From contig CM063243.1 of assembly GCA_032158295.1 (NCBI GenBank), forward strand, positions 3,356,948-3,420,947: a DNA stretch of 64,000 nt. The letters are read 5' to 3'. Every line of letters begins with the position of its first letter. The stretch's first letter is position 1. The position numbers and the translations under genes were made by a program. Below are positions 33,924-44,629 of this stretch, piece after piece. Origin of the DNA: Pycnopodia helianthoides. Its lineage: Eukaryota > Echinodermata > Asteroidea > Forcipulatida > Asteriidae. The notes beneath the pieces were generated by a model. It searched no databases and was not told the DNA's origin. It worked only from the letters and a program-made list of their open reading frames with translations.

Positions 33924-35315
33924 ATGAACGACACTGACAACTCGACAGCAGTTACGGATTACTACTACGACACAACGGATGACAACCTGACGACATTGAT
34001 GGACTATGGTAATGGATCGACACCATCAGAGGCACCTACGGTGTCCCCAGACCTTCTTAGGTTTGCCCTCGGTGGCGCGTTGGCTGCCATTACATTGGTG
34101 GCTCTTTTAGCCAACGGCTTGGTTGTGACGATCTTCTTTAAATTTCCAAGTCTGAAGAGGCCTGGACCGGGGTACCTTCTTCTCAATGTCACGGTGGCGA
34201 ACTTGATTGTAGCGGTGTTGGGTTTGATCCCGAGCACCGTGGCTTTCTTCGTCGACGGATGGCTCCTCGGCGATGTCATGTGCCAATTCGTCGCCTACAT
34301 AACTTGTTTTGCTTTCCACCTCATTGTCCATACCGTGGGGGTGGCCTTCTTCGAGCGGTACCTCAGGATCTGCAGACCGTTGAAACACAAGGAGATCTTC
34401 ACCCCGTTCGTGACGACCATCCTGCTGGGCAGTCTGTGGTTCTTCGCCGCCGTCTTGGCACTATTCCCCCTCGTCGGCTGGGGCGAGTACGCCTACCTCG
34501 CAGAGGGGCGGCAGTGTTGGATAAGTGCGGCTGGATGGCAAGGCCACCTCACCCACATGGTGTTCACCTGTGTCATGACGCTCGCGCTCCCGTTCTCCAC
34601 GTCGGTAGTCTTCGTACTAGTCGTCGTCGTGCAGGCCAGCCGAAAACGCCGCGTGGGAATACTGGACGTACTCGGAGACCAAGATAACTCGACTGTTCTG
34701 GAGACGTACGGAAGAAAAATCAAGAGACAAGAACGGGAGCTGCGCAGAAAGGTCCGTGAAAAGAAGCTGACGAAAAAGGCGAAGAAGAAGAAGAAGAAAA
34801 ACAAGGGAAAGAAACAAACTGACAAAAATGACAGCTCCTCCTCGTCATCTTCCTCTTCGTCTTCGTCTTCGTCTTCGTCGTCGTCGTCGTCTTCATCGTC
34901 AGATGATGACCAGCGTCCTTCTTATCAGAAGTATAAAGAAGCCCAAAAAATGCAGAAGAAACAGCGATACCGTGTGAATGAAGTGGCACTGGTTCGAACC
35001 CTGTCGGTGGTGCTGGTTCTCCTCATGGTAGCCTGGATACCTTACATGGTCGCAAAATGTCTGCAGACGCTGGAGCCCACCACCGGTCTAGCGCCACCAA
35101 GCGAGCTCCTGACCATCTCGGTCTTTCTGACCTACGCAACCTACGCTCTCACGCCGGCCGTTTTACTTTTGGGTTATAGAAAATACCGCAAGGCCCTTGT
35201 TGCTCTCTTTTCTCGTAGAAAGCTCAAACTTGACGAGGAAAAAGATGGACACGGACAAGATATAGAGGGCGTCGAAGGGGACTCTGGGATCGAAGTAGCG
35301 AATACCACGGTCTAA
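33924..35315 (+). CDS. Class A (rhodopsin-like) G-protein-coupled receptor, orphan
   Basis: This intronless 463-residue receptor probably sits in the plasma membrane and signals through G proteins. The acidic, Asn/Thr-rich N-terminus carries several N-glycosylation sequons (for example NDT at 2, NST at 6). Seven hydrophobic spans follow, beginning at about residue 47. An ERY triplet at 144-146 stands in for DRY, and Cys120 and Cys198 are placed for the conserved extracellular disulfide. GWGEY and GRQCW in loop 2 and AWIPY in TM6 recall opsin/melatonin-type receptors. The retinal-lysine position in TM7 holds Tyr, and NPxxY is TPAVLLLGY, so it is not a functional opsin. The third intracellular loop is unusually long (over 100 residues), with a Lys-rich run at about 280-300 and 23 consecutive serines at 304-326 followed by acidic residues. 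I cannot name the ligand. The start is the first ATG of the frame. A possible AATAAA lies at 35913-35918. Confidence 0.9.
   Translation: MNDTDNSTAVTDYYYDTTDDNLTTLMDYGNGSTPSEAPTVSPDLLRFALGGALAAITLVALLANGLVVTIFFKFPSLKRPGPGYLLLNVTVANLIVAVLGLIPSTVAFFVDGWLLGDVMCQFVAYITCFAFHLIVHTVGVAFFERYLRICRPLKHKEIFTPFVTTILLGSLWFFAAVLALFPLVGWGEYAYLAEGRQCWISAAGWQGHLTHMVFTCVMTLALPFSTSVVFVLVVVVQASRKRRVGILDVLGDQDNSTVLETYGRKIKRQERELRRKVREKKLTKKAKKKKKKNKGKKQTDKNDSSSSSSSSSSSSSSSSSSSSSSSDDDQRPSYQKYKEAQKMQKKQRYRVNEVALVRTLSVVLVLLMVAWIPYMVAKCLQTLEPTTGLAPPSELLTISVFLTYATYALTPAVLLLGYRKYRKALVALFSRRKLKLDEEKDGHGQDIEGVEGDSGIEVANTTV
34833..34901 (+). repeat. Serine-codon microsatellite inside the GPCR
   Basis: Twenty-three serine codons, mostly TCG/TCT/TCC/TCA with one AGC, encode residues 304-326. 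The mixed codons suggest that the tract is maintained at protein level as well as expanded as a trinucleotide repeat. Confidence 0.9.
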
Positions 35316-35639
35316 TAGCAAATGGATCCATTTAGTGCATTATCAATTGCATTATTAACTAGACTTTTTCATGGGGGGGGGCTAGCAAGTGGAGACAAGG
35401 AAATAGGTTGTGGGCTTTGATGTATTTAACCATTAATTTGTGCATATTTTGATTTCATTTGGGGCAAGAAGGGGGGGGGGCATGGGTTGTGAGCCCTCAC
35501 CCCCTACGACCCTGCTGGTTACGCCACTGTCCTAATTTTGAACAATAGTGTAAAATATTACAAATATTTTTCATAATTGACTGTAAAAATCTGCGTTGGT
35601 CAGGGTCTCCTATATTCTAAATGCCCATTTATAGTGTTA

Positions 35640-35760
35640 GTTATCATTGGGAAAGGGCTCAGACTATTTCTCTGCACCGCGCGTACAAATAATAATGTGC
35701 GTTTTCCGTTGTTTCATCATCGTGTTACATCTAAGATGGCGGCGTGATGACGTCAATGCT
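35640..35760. promoter_or_regulatory. YY1-type and CRE motifs in tandem
   Basis: AAGATGGCGGC (35733-35743, the YY1 consensus) is followed four bases later by a perfect TGACGTCA (35748-35755). The surrounding 100 bases are richer in CpG than the AT-rich neighbourhood. No associated coding exon is visible, so promoter function is only a possibility. Confidence 0.25.
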
Positions 35761-36087
35761 TAAGGTCCTCTCGCAAAATGAGTTAACGCTGTTTTCTGGA
35801 CTGTTACAGAGGATACATTTGTACAAGTTGCCACTTTGTCCATAAATCCTTCAAGTGCTTGATTAGGTAGGCCTACTCTTCTAGTCTAAAAGTATGATTT
35901 AAAAAATGCATAAATAAACTGAATTATTCTCAATTTGAAATGTTTACATGATTCTCAAGCTTCGCAACATTTTCTGCATCAATTCAGTTACATGCAGTTG
36001 GGGTCATCTCTCCATCAATAAATATTCTGAAAAATGGGCTAATTAATTTTTTTTTTTTAAACAACAACAAATAACCACGACCCCTCC

Positions 36088-36459
36088 TTAAAAGAACATT
36101 ACAGAATTGGTTGTTGCTAACACTTTATGTAATCCACCATATACATAAACTAACAAACCTGTAGAAGTTTGAGATCGATCGGCCATCTGGGTCACGAGAA
36201 AATAGTGAAAAACCGATGACACATTTTGCATGAAATCATATAGATTCAACAAATGAATAAAACGCTCACTGAGCGATAAACTCCAATTGGAAAATCAGTT
36301 TATTCATTTCTCATCAAATATGGCATTTCAGAAAGAAATATTTCAGGGGATGTTTTCTACTGTCATCATCATTAGACCGTGTAAGTTTTATGTGAATCTG
36401 TGATCAAAAAGTATATTTATACAAGTTTTTTTCTTACCAATTCTGTAATGTCCCTTTAA
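36088..36459. repeat. TTAA-flanked MITE, family 2
   Basis: This is a second copy of 8402-8793 with the same ends (TTAAAAGAACATTACAG and CTGTAATGTCCCTTTAA) and the same central ACGCTCACTGAGCG block. A small internal deletion near the left end removes about 20 bases. Confidence 0.85.
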
Positions 36460-36559
36460 CTAGGTTCACAAGTTCTTCTCAACAAGGGCACTGATGCACG
36501 GGCTGGGCGAGTAAACCTTCCTCAGCTTTACAGAGCTCAGCCTCATCCCAGTGTTAAGT

Positions 36560-36640
36560 ATTTTCCAAGCAGAAGACGATCAGAGCCGACTGATCGAAAC
36601 GTCAAGTAGTTACAAATCACAGGTTCTTTTCAGAACCATC
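36560..36640. repeat. Retroelement end with hammerhead-like core and histone-type hairpin
   Basis: CAGAAGA, then the stem GATCAG/CTGATC, then GAAACGTC (36570-36603) match the segment at 23039-23072. A 16-nt hairpin GGTTCTTTTCAGAACC follows at 36622-36637. Only the terminus of the element is recognisable. Confidence 0.5.
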
Positions 36641-36836
36641 GCAAACCGGAGAGAGATATTACATGGTGTTATAGCAAACCTTACCAGATGTCCACTAGCG
36701 TTTTATTTGCATGGGGATTTCCCAGGGGCGGATCCAGGATTTTTTTAAGCGGGGGGCACAACGACGGCCGGGAGTTTGTATAGGGGGGGGGGGCTCAAAA
36801 AATGGGTGGGGTCCAGGGGCCGCCCTCACGCCCCCT

Positions 36837-37340
36837 GGTGGGGTCCAGGGGTGAAGCCCCGGTGGGGGTCCAGGGGGCAACGCTCTGGGCCTTTGGCGGT
36901 TTTAGGGGTGAAAAATCAAGCCTCCATGTGCCTATAACAGAGAAATAGACACACTTTACAGGAAATCAGATCTTCTAAATTTACTGGGAAAATTTATGTA
37001 ACGTCGATAGTGGGGTCCAGGGGCTAAGCCCCGGTGGGGGTCTAGGGGGAGAAGCCCCCGGAAACTCTGAAGTTTTGGCGTTTTGAGGTGTGAAAATCAA
37101 GCCTCTGTGTGCCTGAAACAGAGAAATAGGCAAACTTTTTAAGCACTTCAGATCCATATCACTCTTCTGAATTTACTGTCTACAGCATTGATGGTGGGGT
37201 ACAGTGGCAAAGGCCCAGTGGGGGTCTAGGGGGCGAAGGCCCCGGAAGCTCTGAGTTTTGGGCATTTTGAGGGGTGAAAATCAAACCTCCATGTGCCTAA
37301 AAACAGAGAAAGCACTTCTGATCCATATCAATCTTTTAAT
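36837..37340. repeat. Tandem repeat, three units of about 175-185 bp
   Basis: Units start at about 36837, 37010 and 37194, each with GTGGGGTCCAGGGG-like sequence, then a GGGGGTCTAGGGGG-like block, then GTGAAAATCAAGCCTC and ACAGAGAAA. The units diverge by substitutions and indels. The start fades into G-rich sequence at 36725-36836. Confidence 0.8.
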
Positions 37341-40300
37341 TTTTCTCAAAGAAATTTGTAATCCCACAAATCTTGCGTTTGGATCTGGTCGCTGCATTAT
37401 CTGGTTTCATGCATATCTATTCATTAAAAACAGGGTGGGTAAAATCTTGCGTTTCTCAAATTCAAGCTTAGTGTAGTCTTTACACTTGAATGCCAGAAAG
37501 ACATGAAATATATATTTATCCAGGACAAATTGGCACGTCAGGTTTCAAATGCTTATTGTTGGAAATCTAAACAATTACCTATATATCACGAAATATTCAT
37601 TTTGGCATAACGAAAACAAAATGTGAATGGCATAGGATGAAAAAGAAATCTATCCTGCCGCATCCTGCCGCATCCTGCCGCTGGGGAAAAGACTACACCA
37701 CACACACTTGTGGCTAATTTATAAATTTAGCAGGCAGAAGTATAAACAAATTAGATGTATTTTTTTTCTTCTTCAAATTTTACGCCAGGGCACGTGCCCC
37801 CTGGATCCGCGTCTGTTTCCCCTCCCCCTCCCATATAAAAGGAGAATTTACCAACAATTTTGTACCATTTCTAACCTTGCAGTGTCGTAACTAGACATTT
37901 TCATTTGGATGCGGGAGGGGGGGGCGAAGACATTTTGCTTGGGGAGGGGGATTTTTATGTAGTCGCACCATTCATTAATTTGCTCATTTTTTTAGATCTT
38001 ATTTTCGGGGCAAGAGCTGGGGGATCCCGCCCGCTTTCCCCCTTCCCACCACACCCCGGTTACGCCCCGGGTAACCTCGGTTAAGAAAGACATAAATTAT
38101 TTGAGAATATTGGCCGCGCCCCAGTCACAATCAATCAATTCGATGCAAGAGGGCGCGCGTTTCAAATTAATTTTTACAAGCTCTAGAGGGCGGAATTTAT
38201 AATTAGTGATTTACCGAAAATCCCTGGGTCCGGGCGATTTCGTCGAAACAAACTCTATTAATATTTCTCTAACCGCAGACAGCTGATAACGCGTAAGTAT
38301 GCAACTCTTTGAATCGTTTCGTAGATTAACCATCCTCGTATTTGTTAGGAAATCGCTTTGCGTTGTAAAATTTACCAGTTATTTTACCGCAAACTGTTTC
38401 ATGCAGTGACGGACACTTGATAGATCGAGCTTGACATTGGCTTGAGTTGACAATACAATGACAGCGACAGCGTGCAGCGATTACTCGACGAGTGACAGCA
38501 TTGCACGGGTAGTGATGGTGGCTAGCAATAAGTAGCATGCACAATAGCGCGGGTAGTGATGGTGGCTAGCACAGTAGCAGCTACGCTGCTGTTTAGAGGC
38601 CTGGAACAGGGGCCAGCTAACAACTCTAACCTTCAAACTAAAAAGCTGCACTGGAACTGTTCATACAATTTGAGAAACAGTTGGTACCTTCCTGTCATTT
38701 TGTACTATAGTAATTAGTATTCTTTTGTTGTAGCTTGTAAGTTGTATTGACCATGGAGGTAGAACTATTTCTACCTCCATGTATTGACTATTGACTGTAC
38801 TGAACTGAAGCTCAGTGTTTTCCACAATGAATCGATACGAAATGCAGAACATAAACCAAAACTGTCATCAAGGCCTAGTCAGAGTGTATCCTCCTGTGGT
38901 GACCAGTTTTCATAGGTCCATGGCTTTTTCTTTGAATTGAAAAATATATACTAATGCAATGTACCCTGAATGTACCAACTGTTGTCCCAATTACCTTCCT
39001 TGGTTGATTGGAAATAATTATGCAAACAGTATGAAGTAGACCTCATTTCAATTTCCATACCACGTCCGATCTTAGATGTAATATAGGCCTTGCCCTTAAG
39101 CTTTTTGTAAAGTAGCCCGCCGGGCCGGTAAACTGTGCATTTTTACTTGCCCCCAGGAAGTTTTAGTAGCCCAAATTTTAAACAGGAATTGCCATAACTG
39201 TAATGTTCTGATGGGTTAGTGTTAACGATCACAACCAGTTTAACGATCACAACCAGTTTAATGATCAAAGGAAGTTATATTCACACACTCAACAACGATT
39301 AACCTGATTTATACATAAATTATTCACATCTGAAAAGGAAGAAATGGGCATTTTGAAACAAGTAGGTTGCACTGTTTTTAGTAGCCCACAGGGCAAGTTA
39401 AGAAGTGGTGTTTACTAGCCCATAGCATTTTTTACTAGACAATGTACGCCGGGCTAGTGTTAAGGGCGAGCCCTGTAATAGCACCCCATTTGTTTGAAGG
39501 AAGGAAGTTGTACCGTAACTAATTGAGGTACCTCCCTCCATGGTTGTACAGGCCTGGAATTTCTTCATCGGAGGGCAAGGTCATTTTCATTTTGCAAAGG
39601 AAACTTCCATTGGGAAAACAAGTGCCAAGATCAGGGGGCAAAAGCATGGTGACGCTGCACCTGAGCTAACTCCAGCAGCTGATAAGAGGGCGGCTTAAAA
39701 CACTCCTTTGATAGATTTCTGCGGTACCAATGTAGTCTGTTCTCTGAAACTTTCCAGTCCAATAACAAAATCATCAAGATAAACCAAAATCTGCAACCTT
39801 CTGAAACTGAAAATAATTCACTGTTTCAAAGTTTTTTTCATTCTTCTTTTGTTAGATATGCTACATTTGATTAGCATCAACTCTGACCTACTTTTGTAGC
39901 ACAAATAGAAACCAATCTATTGTTAGCCGATTCTAATATAATGTGTATCAGATGTGTAGCTGTTGGGTTTTTCCCCTAAATTTAGGTTCAGTTTGAACTC
40001 TGGACTCTGGTTCACAATGACTGAATGCCAACAAAACGCGATTAGGAGCATACAATGTACACTGTACATATCACACCTTCTGACCTTTCGTTTTCTGACA
40101 ACTCACCTTTGACCTTGTCACATCATACTTTGAATAATGCTAATGCACTGTATCATTTCATTTTAAAGATTAGAAAGTAATTTGAAGAAGTAATTGAATT
40201 GTTTCAGTTTGAGAGTCCATACCAGTACCCAGTCCTCAAGAGAAATATTTCCATATGTCCATAATGTTAAGGTAGAGAAAATAGCACTTGAGGACTGCAT

Positions 40301-40344
40301 GAGGGCTGTTATTAAAATTTGAAATAGGGAGGCCGCCAACAGAT
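37341..40344. other. Intergenic / possible 5' region of the acyltransferase gene
   Basis: No coding region is recognised. A CpG-containing patch at about 38100-38292 ends in a strong GCGTAAGTATG donor (GT at 38293) and could be a non-coding first exon of the gene at 41204. A foldback repeat (39088-39476, ends GCCCTTAAGC and GTTAAGGGCG) and a small repeat at 39549-39650 that recurs at 49105-49275 also lie here. Confidence 0.35.
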
Positions 40345-40490
40345 GGCTAGATAGCTCAGTCGGTAGTAGAGAGCTGGCATGTTAATCCGGTGGTCGTTGG
40401 TTCAAAACGCGCTTTAGTAAATCTTTCTTTGTTCAACCCAAAACCATTGTAAAATTACCCAGCCAGTTTCCCTTGTGGTTTATTGATGTT
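40345..40490 (+). repeat. tRNA-derived SINE, plus strand
   Basis: The head GGCTAGATAGCTCAGTCGG with B-box GGTTCAAAACGC is followed by the tail TTCTTTGTTCAACCCAAAAC and CAGTTTCCCTTGTGGTTT. The same tail follows the heads at 40861-40933 and 41000-41129, which defines the family. Confidence 0.75.
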
Positions 40491-40834
40491 TCAAATTAAA
40501 CTTCCAAAAGCAGAAACGTACTCTGCCTTTACATACATATGTTCCATATTGTACAGCAAAAAATTGCTCTGTTTTGTGAAACAGTTGATGAAAATTTAGT
40601 AATTTTTTTTTCAATCATCAAATTTATGTGTACAACTCCTTCATTTTGCAGGCTGACAAGGTGTACACTGTAGTGCCCAACTGCCCATTAAATGTAGCAG
40701 GTGTTTTTACCCATCTGCTTTCTCAATTTTGTATTTCGCTTTCAATCACATTAAAACTGGACACACGTTTCATGAATCATATCTCTTATTTATTCCTGGA
40801 CACACTTTTCATACATGTATCTTCTTATTTATTC

Positions 40835-40955
40835 CATTTGGGGTTGAACAAAGAAAAATTGACTAGAGCGAGATTTGAACCAACGACCTCCGGATTAACG
40901 TACCGGCGCTCTACCAACTGAGCTATCTAGCCCTATGTTGGCGGTCTCCCTATTT
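40835..40955 (-). repeat. tRNA-derived SINE, minus strand
   Basis: The minus strand reads GGGCTAGATAGCTCAGTTGG, GAGCGCCGGTACGTTAATCC and GGTTCAAATCTCGC. The anticodon loop would be ACGTTAA with C at position 33, so it is not a working tRNA. It lies about 500 bp from an inverted relative at 40345. Confidence 0.75.
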
Positions 40956-40999
40956 TGTCAATATCTTTGTTCAGGGGTGCCAGTCAGAAGCCATGCAAC

Positions 41000-41129
41000 C
41001 GTTTAACTGCCATGTTGCCAGGGATCACACCCAAGGTCATTGGTTCAAATCTCGCTCTAGTCAATTTTTCTCTGTTCAACCCCAAACTATTACAAATTTA
41101 CCCAGTCAGTTTCCCTTGTGGTTCATCAC
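41000..41129 (+). repeat. tRNA-derived SINE, degraded head with tail
   Basis: GGTTCAAATCTCGCTCTAGT plus the family tail (CTGTTCAACCCCAAACTATT, CAGTTTCCCTTGTGGTTCA) are present, but the first half of the tRNA head is lost. It ends about 28 bases before a plausible 3' splice site of the acyltransferase gene. Confidence 0.65.
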
Positions 41130-41203
41130 TCGACATTCTTATTTATTCCGGTAACAGATCAAGTGGAAGGTTTACGTGTCGAGTGCCGTGCCATCGTAGC
41201 GAG

Positions 41204-41380
41204 ATGACATCTGCAATAGGAGTCTGCAAGGGAGTGATCGGTACTCTGTCGTTGATCATCACAGCGTTTTTCGGCTCGGTGTTTCTGATGGGACCGGTGC
41301 TGCCGCTCATGTTCATCAGGCCGACCCTATTCAGATGGATCACAGATTACATGCTAAGCATTTGGTTACTTCTACCTGTG
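41204..41380 (+). CDS. LCLAT1: Lysocardiolipin acyltransferase-like, coding exon 1
   Basis: The exon encodes 59 residues from MTSAIGVCKGVIG through FFGSVFLMGPVLPLMFIRP to SIWLLLPV, then a GTAAGC donor in phase 0. The FxGSxFxxxPxLPLMFxxP segment and the RWI motif match the N-terminal membrane anchor of LCLAT1/ALCAT1 (AGPAT8), an ER/mitochondria-associated enzyme that re-acylates lysocardiolipin and lysophosphatidylinositol. The start ATG follows GTAGCGAG, with a purine at -3. An acceptor at 41156-41157 (CCGGTAACAG) suggests an upstream non-coding exon. Confidence 0.85.
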
Positions 41381-41656
41381 GTAAGCTAAAGCAATGTTTT
41401 CCCTCTTTTTTGGCTGAAGGCCTTTTCACACTGTCAAGCTCCGATCCGTGCCGAGAGTTACATGGTTCCAATAATAATAAGTAGAAATAATTTTGGAGGC
41501 TAATTATCCTTACTTGCAGCTGAGAAGCTGAACTGCGAAGGATGTGGCTAAAATGTTTTCGAGCCACAGACATGTTAGGCAGCCAGCCACATCAACCCTA
41601 GCCTTTTTTCAAGGCCTTCGTGTCTTGGAGCTGCAATGCCAAGCGACTGAAATGGG

Positions 41657-41890
41657 AGACCACGCACGCGAGTGGCGAAGTCACGAGGGCCTTTTCCAAC
41701 TTGTTTGCGGTTTCTTATGTGTTTCTTTATAATCTCGACTTTGCTACCGAAACGGTAGCTAAAGTCCAAACCAATCAGAAGTGCATAACGCACGTTTCAT
41801 ACTTCATGAATAATTCATTACAAAAACCTCAAACAAGTTGGAAAAGGCCCTCATGGCTTCGCTGCTCGCGTGCATGGTCTCTCGTTTTTT
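41657..41890. repeat. Foldback MITE in intron 1 of the acyltransferase gene
   Basis: The left arm (ACCACGCACGCGAGTGGCG, GGCCTTTTCCAACTTGTTTG) is inverted relative to the right arm (CAAACAAGTTGGAAAAGGCC, CTCGCGTGCATGGT). The spacer is about 100 bp. Confidence 0.8.
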
Positions 41891-42738
41891 GGTCTCTTAG
41901 CAAGGGGCAGACATGTATTTAGTAGAGCAATACTGTGGACTTCTCCCAATCAGCCTTTTAGAGATATGGTGGACACTACAGACCATGTTACATTTGCTTA
42001 CAGAGTGGTGACCTCGTACATTATAATGCTATTCCTGACGGGCAAGATGCTACACAGGCTCAATGGGAAAATTTTGTATTTTGTGTCATCATTTTCACAT
42101 AAATTTAAAATGTACAAAAGCAACAGCTGCACAGCTTTTGAGATGTCCCCCCTTTCTTCATATCAAAAGTTGAGGAAAACAGACAGTGCGATCTTCCCCC
42201 AAAAAACATAAGATTTGTTGTATTCTTCCATTGAGCTGTGTACAAATGTGCCCGCCCGGAAGTCCAGGCTCTGTGGCTCTTTTGTAAACATGTGATGTCG
42301 AAGGTCACATCGTCTATGTGCACCATACGGTTTGGATGTACATGTATGTAGACAGATTTACCCAAACTGAATAGCGCCCTCGTGATACGTCCACCATATC
42401 AAAGAGGCTAATTTGTTCTCTTTTGTCTCTTTTTCTTCAATATTTCACGTTAGAATTATTGTTTGGAGAACCCCACAATGTGGAGAAAAAAAAAAACCTG
42501 GAGAAATTTATAGGCATTTTACTACCTTGAAAAAACACACCTCACAATGGAGCTTATTAACGGAGCTTATTGATGTACATGTAAGCCTAATCTCGCTCTC
42601 AAAATATCTACTATTTTGCTGAATAGAATAAAAGAGCTGCTTCTAGGTCTTTATAATTTCTCTCAGGAATGAAAAGGTGTATCAGATTATCAGTCATTTG
42701 CATGGATGCAACATTGTGTACATATGTATTCAGCATTT

Positions 42739-43136
42739 TCAAGGTATACTGTACTTTTGGTAATTGTCAAAGACCAGTATCCTCACTTGGTGTATCCCAA
42801 CATACATGTATGCATAAAAATACAAAACCTGTAAAAATTTGGGCTCCATTGATCATCGAAGTTGCACGACAATAATGAAAGAAGAAAAAAACACCCTTGC
42901 TGCATAGAATTGTGTGCTTTCAGATGCCGGAGAAAGGCTTCATGCCTGAAGCCTTTCTCAGATTCGGCAAAATTTTACAGTACCTCTTTCTCGAAAACTA
43001 CATTACTTCAAAGGGTGTCGTATCTAACAATGTTTTATAATATCAACAGCTCTCCACTGCACTTTACAAAGTAAGTTTTTATGGTCATTAACATGTGGAG
43101 TAGTGGAGTAGTTGCCAAAAGTACACCCTGCCTTTA
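42739..43136. repeat. MITE family 1, intronic
   Basis: The left end GGTATACTGTACTTTTGG is inverted relative to CCAAAAGTACACCCTGCC. The central palindrome GAAAGGCTTCATGCCTGAAG is well preserved. Confidence 0.75.
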
Positions 43137-43385
43137 ATAGCTACAAAATAGAGCCTGGATTATTTACATATATGGTAGCCTTGCTTTCAAATCAACCGTG
43201 AATAAGGTAAATTGTTACAGCATGTGGTTTCATGCGAGAGGTACTAATAATGTTGATGTGCCTTGGTGCACAGCCTTGGACTGAAGGCCAAAATGTGATG
43301 GTCTTGGTCTTGAAAGCCTCCGACACTGGGAGGTGTACAAATCGTTGATCACCACAGCGGTACAATGTATATGTACCTCCGTGTT

Positions 43386-43505
43386 TTAGACCGAGCTTTT
43401 TCCTTCGCTGCCCCTCGGCTTTAGTATGAACTTCCCACTCATGTTAGAAATTCTACTGGTCTCACTGCCTCTAAAAAGGCCTTCAAGACCCATCGCGGTT
43501 GAAGG
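43386..43505 (+). pseudogene. LINE 3'-end remnant
   Basis: The plus strand reads DRAFSFAAPRL, stop, YELP, then KKAFKTHR. This is the C-terminal motif of CR1/L2-type reverse transcriptases (RAFSxAAPxLWNxLP ... FKKxLKTH), with the Trp codon mutated to TAG. Only the last 40 or so codons survive. Confidence 0.6.
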
Positions 43506-44390
43506 TTTTAAACAGAAATGGGTAATACCAAAATTAAGCTGATTTCTACGTTAATACAGAACTGTCATCGCGTATCAAATCTTACATCTGTTTTGATGAG
43601 TTATTAAGTCCTATAAACCACGGACGTGAATTTACATATAAAAAAACAGACTTGAACACTGTGGGCTGTGTACAATGCATGTCGCTTCATGGAAACAAGT
43701 CGTACTACATACACTTAAGTGTTTCAACTTCGTATGCAAAATGGCAAATCTAGTGATACGTCAGTCATGCTGATTAGTGTACATGTACATTGTACATGTA
43801 GTTACCAAACCATTACGTGTTAGGTGCTGAACCTTGCTGAAAATGTTAACAGTAATGAATGTATCACTAATTTGTACAACAACAACCGATTTGCAAAATG
43901 TTGTGACTTTTAACCCATGCATCGCTTGTGTGAAAAAACGGTGACAAAATGTAGTCACTACACCTTCCCTTTAAGATGAGGAAATACGCTGGATGAAATA
44001 CAGTTGGACAGTTTAATCTTGACTAATATCATTGATCCATCTGGTGTGACTGATAGGTTGGTACTTAGGGGGGTGGGAAGGAGACAGGGATCTACACTCA
44101 TCAGTCAAACATGCACACTAATGTACATTGTTGGACAAACATGATACATGTATTTCAATTGTTTTTTAACTACATGTCGTTCAAATCGTCAACTCAGTAC
44201 TGTTGGGTCATTAATTGCAGTTTCAGATCTGTAATGATCAGTAGGGCTTTAAATGAAAAAATGCACATTATTGAAGTGATACAAAAAAATAATCAGGATG
44301 CACTTAAGGAAATGTTTTTTCTTAGAAAACGATTGTTTCAAAAAATTATATATACAAAAGGCAAGAGCTATAAATATATGAAAACAGCAG

Positions 44391-44629
44391 GGCCCAATTT
44401 CATGGAGCTGCTTAGCACAAAAATTTGCTTAGCATGAAATTTTTGCCTCGATAAAAACAGGATTACCAACCAAATTTCCACGTGGTTTTCATGATAAGCA
44501 AACAACAGCTGAATACCATTAACAAGCAATATGCAAAATGGAAATTGGTTGGTAATACTGTTTTTATCAAGGAAGAAATTTCATGCTAAGCATATTTTCG
44601 TGCTTAGCAGCACTATAAAATTGGGCCCT
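44391..44629. repeat. Foldback repeat, CAATTTCATAG family, well-preserved copy
   Basis: The ends GGGCCCAATTTCATGGAGC and TATAAAATTGGGCCC are inverted. Inside, TGATAAAAACAGGATTACC-like and GGTAATACTGTTTTTATCA blocks are also inverted, so nearly the whole element can fold back. Confidence 0.85.

Noticed and set aside
33924..35315. Opsin photoreceptor
   Set aside because: The TM7 lysine needed to bind retinal is replaced by Tyr, and the NPxxY motif is altered. Only a general similarity to the opsin/melatonin group remains.
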